From Candidatus Aalborgicola danicus (GTDB taxonomy: Bacteria > Pseudomonadota > Gammaproteobacteria > Burkholderiales > Burkholderiaceae_C), in the NCBI GenBank assembly GCA_016703945.1, contig JADJBC010000008.1, positions 227,240 to 291,239 on the forward strand: a stretch of DNA of 64,000 nucleotides, read 5' to 3'. Positions 58,213 to 64,000 of this stretch are shown here, one piece after another. The position numbers and the translations under genes are program-made. The notes under the pieces were generated by a model. It had not been told where the DNA came from and did no database searches. It saw only the letters and a list, made by a program, of their open reading frames with translations. Positions within the stretch are counted from its first letter, which is position 1. Each line of letters opens with the position of its first letter.

Positions 58213-59221
58213 CGTGATCCAGTTCAAAGCGGCATAGAACAGGTTTTGAACCACGCCAGAGCTATCGGCTGTCCCCGATGGTGAAACCGGAGAATGGTCC
58301 CTGGACCTTGACGAGGTCGCGTTTGAAATTTGAGCGATCAGTCCAAGGGGCGCTGAGCCAGCGCGAAATTCAAAATCGTTGAAGAGCAAAGCCAAGGACG
58401 GGCGCTTCAGTTGCCGACGGCGAGGACAACGCAGACGATTGAATGCGTTGCTCGACGCTCCGCGCGGAAGTTCAATACGCCCGTGTCCCGTCGGGCAGAC
58501 AGGTGGGTGAATACAGCCGCTTGGTGGGACCACGCCATGCACGTTGCACTGGCTGTACTTTGCCCACAGTCTCGCCAACACAGCGGCAAGGTCCTGTGCC
58601 GCCAGACCAATCGGGAACGACTTGGACCCTTGAGAATCACGACGGACGGAACCGATCCGGGGCTTCAGGCTTCGGTACTTGACTTTGAGGGATATCGAGG
58701 AGTCAGCTATGCTCGATCACTGTTGGCGGTTCGCATGCAAGCCAGACGACACAAGGTTCACCACAAAGATCTTGATGCGCGGATGCGGCTGCGCTTGGTC
58801 CAGTGGCCAGAGCTGGGTCCGGCCTTAGTCCTCAACCACCAGCCCAATGATGAAGGCTATGGGGTACAGGTTGCGGCAGCCCTCCAAAAAATCAAGGAGA
58901 ACGCGTCCGCAAGAGCGGTCAGGCGGATGCTCTGAACCAAACCTGGCGGAATTGGGAAGCAGGCGGAAACCCTAAATGGCTCGGTGCAGTACGCAAGGCC
59001 GCGACGAGTGCGCAGAACAAGAATGCGCGCACCTGAACATGTCATACAGTGCGAAAGGCACTGGATGCGAGACCTCTATTCGCAATAGCAAGAAAGAAGT
59101 ATCGCCGCTCACTGCACAGGCTAGCCATTGACTGCAGAAGGTATTCACGGCGCACCTTCAAAGTTTGATAGTCACCCCCAATCGCTAGCAACCGCTAGCG
59201 AGACCCATAGGGGGATAAGCA
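58213..59221. other. about 1 kb of the element without a recognised gene
   Basis: The longest plus-strand frame, 58411-58935 (174 codons, ending LQKIKENASARAVRRML), has no family I recognise and its composition (many Arg, no ribosome site) does not look strongly coding. The region may be decayed element DNA. A GGGGATAAGC ribosome site for the next gene lies at its end. Confidence 0.35.
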
Positions 59222-59482
59222 ATGTTGATTTTGAGATTGCCCGAAGTTAAACGGGTATTAGGACACCGGGCGGACGCCAGTGTTTACAACGCGATCCGCG
59301 CCGGGCTATTTACCACCGGGGTTGCCATAGGCCAAAGGGCGAAGGGGTGGCCGGACTATGAAGCGTTGACGATTGCCACCGCGCGTATCGCTGGCAAGTC
59401 AGACGATGAAATCCGCGAATTGGTGAAGGTGTTGCACGCAAAGCGCACTGAGTTGACCATCTTGCGAGGTGCGGCGCAATGA
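59222..59482 (+). CDS. AlpA-family excisionase/regulator-like protein
   Basis: 86 residues. The short helix-turn-helix protein begins MLILRLPEVKRVLGHRADAS and continues VYNAIRAGLFTTGVAIG, the pattern of AlpA/excisionase-type proteins (here lacking the usual W in the wing), with a helical C-terminal tail. Such genes regulate integrase expression in satellite elements. GGGGG at 59211-59215 precedes the ATG. Its stop overlaps the next start by 4 bp (ATGA). Confidence 0.7.
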   Translation: MLILRLPEVKRVLGHRADASVYNAIRAGLFTTGVAIGQRAKGWPDYEALTIATARIAGKSDDEIRELVKVLHAKRTELTILRGAAQ

Positions 59483-59753
59483 ACAAGGCCACCGACTCCA
59501 CCACTAAAAAAGCCCCGGTGCTGACGACTCCAAAGGGCTTGATACTGACACCACCAACGATCTGAATTTTGCCACCGGCACCTGGCGCAGTAAAGCCATA
59601 GCCACGCAAATTGCAGAGCTTGTAATCCGGGGCCATGCGGTCCACCAGTTGAAGGATGGCGGATTTCTGGTTTGCAAATATGGCCACACCTTTGAAGCGA
59701 CTGACTTTGCAGAATTGCAAGCCTTCGCCCGTCGACTGGGAGTTACAAAGTGA
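59479..59753 (+). pseudogene. small element protein of unknown function, frameshifted
   Basis: Starts ATG overlapping the AlpA stop and reads MNKATDSTTKKAPVL, then must change frame near 59530 to DSKGLDTDTTNDLNFATG and WRSKAIATQIAELVIRGHAV. About 90 residues, with a C-terminal CKYGHTFEATDFAELQ. The TGA at 59751 overlaps the GTG of the next gene. No recognised family; it is found in the chain of overlapping small genes typical of satellite elements. Confidence 0.45.
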
Positions 59754-59899
59754 CTTCATTCAAAAACCAAATCGTGAGGCTGTACGCGCAACTTTGTGCC
59801 TTCGTTCGGAGCATCTACCTTGATCGCAGCATAGGACTTGATTCGATTGCAATGCTGGTCATAGTGGCGCTGCTGCTGTTGTCGAGGGTTGTGCAATGA
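59750..59899 (+). CDS. 49-residue single-pass membrane protein
   Basis: A frame starting GTG (overlap GTGA with the preceding gene) encodes VTSFKNQIVRLYAQLCAF and then a hydrophobic helix IAMLVIVALLLLSRVV. Its TGA overlaps the next ATG (ATGA). The position and overlap on both sides support translation by coupling; otherwise nothing identifies it. A candidate small membrane effector or a decayed remnant. Confidence 0.4.
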   Translation: MTSFKNQIVRLYAQLCAFVRSIYLDRSIGLDSIAMLVIVALLLLSRVVQ

Positions 59900-60832
59900 G
59901 CGACCATACCGAAGCATTCAAACTGGCCATTGCAACAACGGGACTGACACCACCGGAAAACATCATTGACGACGGCGTAGTCCATCGTTTCAGCACCAAC
60001 GGCAAACCCGCCCATAAAAACGGCTGGTACATCCTGCACGGCGACGGGATTGCCGCTGGTGCGTTTGGCGACTGGCGCGAAGGTTTTACTCAAAACTGGT
60101 GCAGCAAGTCGGATACGTCCATGACCGAAGCGGAACGGGTTGCCCACCGTGAGCGCGTCAAGGCCATGCAGCTCCAGCGTGAAGACGAGCTGGCACAGCG
60201 CCAGCAATTGGCAGCAGCCGACGCACTCAAGCGCTTGACCGTAGCCACGCCCTGCACCCAGCACGACTACCTGACGCGCAAGGGCATCCAGCCCCATGGC
60301 GCAAGGATCGAGGGGTGACAAGCTGTTGATCCCGATGCGTGACACGGCGGGCACGGTGCACAGCTTGCAGACCATCGCGCCGGACGGCATCAAGATGTTT
60401 AGTGTCGGGCGGAAGGGTCAAAGGTTGTTACTTTGGTATCGGCAAACCCAAGGGTGTGTTGATCGTGTGCGAGGGCTTCGCTACCGGCGCAAGCATCCAT
60501 GAATGCTCGGCCACGCTGTCGCGGTTGCCTTTAATGCGGGCAATCTTGAAGCGGTCGCCGTGGCACTTCGCAACAAGTACCCCACTCTCAAAATCATCAT
60601 CGCCGCCGACGACGACCACCAGACCCCCGGCAACCCCGGCATGACCAAGGCCACGGCAGCGGCGCAGGCGGCGGGCGGAGTTTTGGCCGTGCCGGTCGTC
60701 AAGGGGCTGGCAGCATGACCGACTTCAACGACTTGCACCTTTCCGCCGGGTCGGATGCCGTCAAGGCGTGTATTGATGACGCTATTGAATCTGTAGGCTT
60801 CAAACGCATATTCCGCGGGGGCTATATGCGTA
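59896..60832 (+). pseudogene. toprim-domain primase-like protein, multiply frameshifted
   Basis: Primase of satellite/phage type. The N-terminus MSDHTEAFKLAIATTGLTPP and the block NGWYILHGDGIAAGAFGDW are the DUF7146/primase N-domain; then EGDKLLIPMRDTAGTVHSLQ. The toprim part with GVLIVCEGFATGASIHE and IIIAADDDHQTPGNPGM has the catalytic Glu and Asp-Asp. At least four frame breaks (about 60310, 60410, 60500 and 60716) interrupt it. A dispersed 44-bp repeat sits near its end at 60781-60824. Not functional as read. Confidence 0.75.
60781..60824 (+). repeat. dispersed repeat inside the primase remnant
   Basis: Begins GCTATTGAATCTGTAGGC and ends CGCGGGGGCTA; 44 bp, one base longer than the other copies. 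It lies at the end of the toprim gene and supplies its last codons. Confidence 0.6.
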
Positions 60833-60835
60833 AAT

Positions 60836-62076
60836 GACGGTGGCCTGACCCAACACCACTGCCAAATGCCTTGCCACCCGTTCAGCCATTTGATGCCGAG
60901 CTATTGCCAGTGGCTCTGAGAGCTTGGGTGATGGATATTGCGCATCTGATGCAGTGTCCGCTGACTTTCTGCCGTCGGCGCAATTGCGGCGCTGTCGAGC
61001 CTGATCGGCGCACGCCATGTCATCCAGCCCAAAGTCCGCGTTGACTGGCAAGTGGTGCCCAATCTGTGGGCGCTGATCGTGGGCAGGCCCGGCGTGATGA
61101 AGTCCCCGCCCTGAGTGAAGTGATGCGGCCCCTGAACTGCCTGGAGGCCAATGAACGTGAGTTGTGGCAGGCCGCGCATGAGGCATGGGGGCTTGATTGC
61201 AAGGTGTCCGCCATGCAGGATGATGCCAACGAGAAGAAAGCCAAGGTTCATGCAGCCAAAGGCGACACGGCAGCCGCACGGCAGTTGCTTGAACCCGGTG
61301 ATGCCCCGCCAGAACCCATTGCGCGCAGTTACATCGAAATCCGGGGCACCACCTACATCCCGCGCGTCTGTCTGGCTTTGTTGGGTGGCACCCAGCCAGG
61401 CAAGATTCAGCAGTATGTGCGTGATGCTGTCGCTGGTGGCAGTGGCGACGACGGCTTATTGCAGCGCTTTGGCCTGACTGTGTGGCCTGACATCGCGGGC
61501 GAGTTTAAATACGTTGACCAATGGCCCGACACACCCGCAAAGCAGACTGCCTGGGCGGTGTTTGAGCGGCTGGCGCAGTTGCAGCCTGCCACCGATACCG
61601 AGGCCGTTATCTGGCGGTTCAGCCCCGGGGCGCAAGCCCTGTTCATTGAGTGGATTGTGCCTGGCATCGTTCACGAAACGGAGTTGGTTCGGGCGCTGGC
61701 CATGGGCGACTACCTGCGCACCCACGCCAATCGCTTGTATGCAGCGGCGGTGATCCCCGAAACCACCAACGCGGCAACCCTGTTGGTCAAGATCAAAAGC
61801 GGCAAGCTGGCTGACCGTGATGGCGTGATGCCAGACAGCTTCACACCCCGGCAGGTGGCGCTCAAACACTGGGCCGGGCTGGCAACGCCAGATGCGGTGC
61901 GCAAGGCCGCCGACGTGTTGGCAGATTTTGAGTATCTGCGCCGGGACGTGGTGCAGAGCGCTGACCCACTGGGCAGGGGCAGACCCAGTGACCGCTATCT
62001 GATCAACCCGGCAGTATTCAAGGCGGTGCAACATGAGCTGGCTGGCACGGCTGAAAGCTGGCAAAACGCCCGATAA
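60836..62076 (+). pseudogene. DUF3987-type helicase-like protein, frameshifted with internal deletion
   Basis: The readable parts are FDAELLPVALRAWVMDIA, then HVIQPKVRVDWQVVPNLWAL with the Walker A-like IVGRPGVMKSPALSEV, and a continuous stretch from EANERELWQAAHEAWGLD to the stop. The family's Walker B and following ~70 residues are absent: IARSYIEIRGTT jumps directly to YIPRVCLALLGGTQPGK. Frame breaks near 60930, 61000 and 61110 separate the first pieces. Such proteins replicate satellite elements together with the toprim primase; this one has lost its ATPase centre. Confidence 0.7.
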
Positions 62077-62685
62077 GGACGCTACGAAAACTACAGAAAC
62101 CCATTTTGTAGTTTCTGTAGCCCCCACTTTGGCACCTTTGCAGAAAAACGCGGGTGCAACGGTCGCGGCCAATGACCCGGCACCAGCGCCCATGCCTATG
62201 ACGACGGCGGTTGACATTGGCGCAGTCCGCGCGCCTGGCCTGTCGCCCTTGATGCTGGCCGCATCGCTGGGGCTGGATGTTTCCATCGTCGCGGCGGGCA
62301 CATCGCCCAGTCTTGATCCCGATGCCGTCTGTTGGCCACATTCCACTGCCATGAATGGCGCGGAAATTGATCTATTCGCAGCGCGCCTACACCGTTTCAC
62401 TGACAAGGGGTTAACTGTTACCGAAGGGGGAAGCGATGGCCGACAAGCTGGTGGTTCGGGGACCGCGAGGCCGACGACCGGCGGCTTTGCATGGAGTGCA
62501 GGCAATTGTCTGGCCATGGGCAGCCCAGCTGGCGCTGTGGCAACTGGCAGGCCGCGGGCATTGCCATTCACCCGCGTGACACGCGGTTGCCTGCTGATCT
62601 GGTGTTGCAACTCCAACGCTGCCACGGTTTCGCGCCCTACCTTCGATCACCCCAAGGAACAGACGATGACCAAACCCAACATTGA
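62033..62685 (+). pseudogene. small element protein with Cys motif, two frameshifts
   Basis: Starts ATG 62033, overlapping the DUF3987 stop by 44 bp. It reads MSWLARLKAGKTPDKDATKT, a Pro/Ala-rich linker, then WPHSTAMNGAEIDLFAARLH and FTDKGL. The frame changes near 62430 (EAMADKLVVR) and 62458 (DREADDRRLCMECRQLSGHG), with C-x2-C ... C pairs like a small zinc site, and ends CHGFAPYLRSPQGTDDDQTQ at 62685, inside the next gene. Role unknown; it is frequent downstream of DUF3987 genes. Confidence 0.55.
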
Positions 62686-63490
62686 TTTATCAGCCCAGCC
62701 TGCGGTCAACACGCCTGCCCCCCTTATGACCGACCCCAACACCCAACCCTACGAAGTCGTCCGCTTCAACGCCCTGAAACACGGCATCCTGAGCCGCTAT
62801 ACCGTGCTCAGCCACGAAAGCCACGCGGACTATGAAAGCCTGGTCAACTCACTAATGGACGAACACCTGCCTGCCGGTGCGACCGAGCAGCATTTGATAG
62901 AGGAACTGGCCAGCGTGATCTGGCGCAAGCGCCGAGTGTTGCAAGCCGAGGGTGCCACCATCAACAAGGGTTTGAAGGAATCCGCCCGCAGTGCCAAGAC
63001 CGTGATACCGGCGGCGGCACCATTCGAGATGGGGTTGTCGGGTGACAACACCGACATCCGCAACCTGATGGATTTGAAACCGGCGGATGTGGCTGAAAGT
63101 CATCAAAGCGCCAAACATGACATTGATGCCACAAACAAGGCAAGGCCATCCTGCGCAAAGGTGGCGACCGAGCCCTATGACAAAGCCCTGCGCGTACTTT
63201 TACCCGACACCCGCGAGTGGTGGCAAGAGTGTGTTGATGACGAGGAATACACCGCCGATGCCACGGACTTGGCGGCGTTCATCAATGAGCACGTCACGCC
63301 CTTTGTGCACCAGCAAGAAAAAGAATCCCGCCACCACGACGCTATCGTCAACCAAACTATTGGAGAAGGGCTGCAAGCCTATAGGCTGGAGAAGCTTTCC
63401 CGCTATGAAACCCACCTGGACCGCAAGTTTGAGCGCACTTTGGCGATGCTGATCAAGCTGAAAGACCTCAGACGCAGCCGCGCAGCGTAA
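62666..63490 (+). CDS. conserved element protein of unknown function
   Basis: 274 residues with AAGGA 8 bases before the ATG at 62666. The N-terminal core FNALKHGILSRYTVLSHESH and EELASVIWRKRRVLQAEGA resembles a family found only in genomic islands, with several helices and a charged C-terminus (KFERTLAMLIKLKDLRRS). No catalytic motif is seen. The frame upstream happens to stay open to 62033, which could mislead automatic annotation into a fused gene. Confidence 0.65.
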   Translation: MTKPNIDLSAQPAVNTPAPLMTDPNTQPYEVVRFNALKHGILSRYTVLSHESHADYESLVNSLMDEHLPAGATEQHLIEELASVIWRKRRVLQAEGATINKGLKESARSAKTVIPAAAPFEMGLSGDNTDIRNLMDLKPADVAESHQSAKHDIDATNKARPSCAKVATEPYDKALRVLLPDTREWWQECVDDEEYTADATDLAAFINEHVTPFVHQQEKESRHHDAIVNQTIGEGLQAYRLEKLSRYETHLDRKFERTLAMLIKLKDLRRSRAA

Positions 63491-63494
63491 AAAC

Positions 63495-63947
63495 ATGCGT
63501 ACTTTGTTGCAACACGAAAAACGCCTGGAGCCCTTGCTGTCCTACCGCAAGAAGAGCACCGGCGAAGTGGTCGAGCAACGGGTGCAGACGCAAACCTCAC
63601 CCTGCCACCTGGGCGGGCAGCGCCACTGGTTCACCTGCCCACGGTGCAGCAAGCGTGTGGCGGTGCTCTACGCGCCGGGCCGGTACTTCGCCTGTCGCCA
63701 GTGTGGTGGTCTGGGTTATGCCACGCAGAAAGAAGGTGCAGGTGACAGGGCATCCACCAAGGCCGACAAGCTTCGCAAGCGCCTGGGCTGGGAGGCTGGT
63801 ATCTTGAATGGCAGTGGTGGCAAACCGAAAGGCATGCACTGGAAGACCTACCAGCGGCTCAAAAGCCACCACGATGCGCTCGTGCAGGTCAGCTTGCAGG
63901 ACATTGGACGCAAGCTGGGTTTCTTGCACAAGTTGCTGGACGGGTGA
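63495..63947 (+). CDS. zinc-ribbon protein of unknown function
   Basis: 150 residues. A central zinc ribbon FTCPRCSKRVAVLYAPGRYF and ACRQCGGLGYATQ gives two C-x2-C pairs; the C-terminal part KPKGMHWKTYQRLKSHHDAL is shared with other island proteins of this type. It starts 5 bases after the previous stop. Probably binds nucleic acid; role in the element unknown. Confidence 0.65.
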   Translation: MRTLLQHEKRLEPLLSYRKKSTGEVVEQRVQTQTSPCHLGGQRHWFTCPRCSKRVAVLYAPGRYFACRQCGGLGYATQKEGAGDRASTKADKLRKRLGWEAGILNGSGGKPKGMHWKTYQRLKSHHDALVQVSLQDIGRKLGFLHKLLDG

Positions 63948-64000
63948 ATCTGTTTCGCAAAATGGCTGCACCCCTAAATCCACGCGTACACCTGCCTTGC

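Noticed and set aside
58411..58935. 174-codon plus-strand frame after the integrase
   Set aside because: Considered as a real element gene, but no ribosome site, no recognised motif and unlikely composition; left as unassigned DNA.
62033..63490. One fused 485-residue protein
   Set aside because: The open frame joins two genes by chance after frameshifts; the second has its own ribosome site at 62654 and a family-like start at 62666.

Overview
The window looks like a chromosome segment of a betaproteobacterium of the order Burkholderiales, most likely Comamonadaceae and Rhodoferax/Polaromonas-like. The evidence is the high GC content, the tmRNA tag ANDERFALAA, the protein families and their order, and a dispersed ~43-bp repeat with the ends GCTAT...GGGCTA. 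The assignment is inferred from sequence character only.

Layout. 1-3.4 kb: a fatty-acid desaturation operon (SDR, frameshifted desaturase, ferredoxin reductase) facing a TetR regulator, with a GTGTAC-N4-GTACAC palindrome between them. 3.4-6.9 kb: map and glnD. 7-15 kb: exported RCC1-repeat protein, soluble histidine kinase, a lipoprotein fused in frame to a membrane acyltransferase, and a 7TM class III cyclase. 15.2-19.9 kb: a methionine catabolism locus, mdeB-mdeA with divergent mdeR. 19.9-27.6 kb: a type I restriction-modification locus whose three subunit genes are all frameshifted. 27.7-39.2 kb: housekeeping and accessory genes (trmB, RluA-type synthase, acyl-CoA synthetase, DinG-like helicase, nucleoside kinase, fpr, a TMEM175 remnant, CDGSH protein, MBL protein and LysR regulator). 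39.2-41.4 kb: a dead IS1380-type element and two copies of a hairpin repeat. 41.4-53.4 kb: maeB, pfkA, a four-gene pyruvate:ferredoxin oxidoreductase-like operon with a GltD-like subunit and a candidate FNR box, a thioredoxin-like gene, alaS and a VapBC-type pair. 53.6-56.8 kb: frameshifted gabD-type gene, tRNA-Gly(CCC), FHA-cyclase and ssrA. 57-64 kb: a decaying integrative element inserted at the 3' end of ssrA (integrase, AlpA, toprim and DUF3987 genes, zinc-ribbon proteins), continuing past the window end.

How parts work together. MdeA would split methionine into methanethiol, ammonia and 2-oxobutyrate, and MdeB would oxidise the 2-oxobutyrate under the Lrp-like MdeR. MaeB, Pfk and the PFOR-like operon all act at the PEP/pyruvate/acetyl-CoA node; the FNR-like site suggests that the PFOR is switched on at low oxygen.

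Caution. Many genes are broken by single-base indels, mostly at homopolymers. They concentrate in the restriction locus, the IS and the ssrA island, which suggests real decay. However, gabD, the desaturase and possibly the start of mdeB are affected too, so uncorrected sequencing error cannot be excluded.
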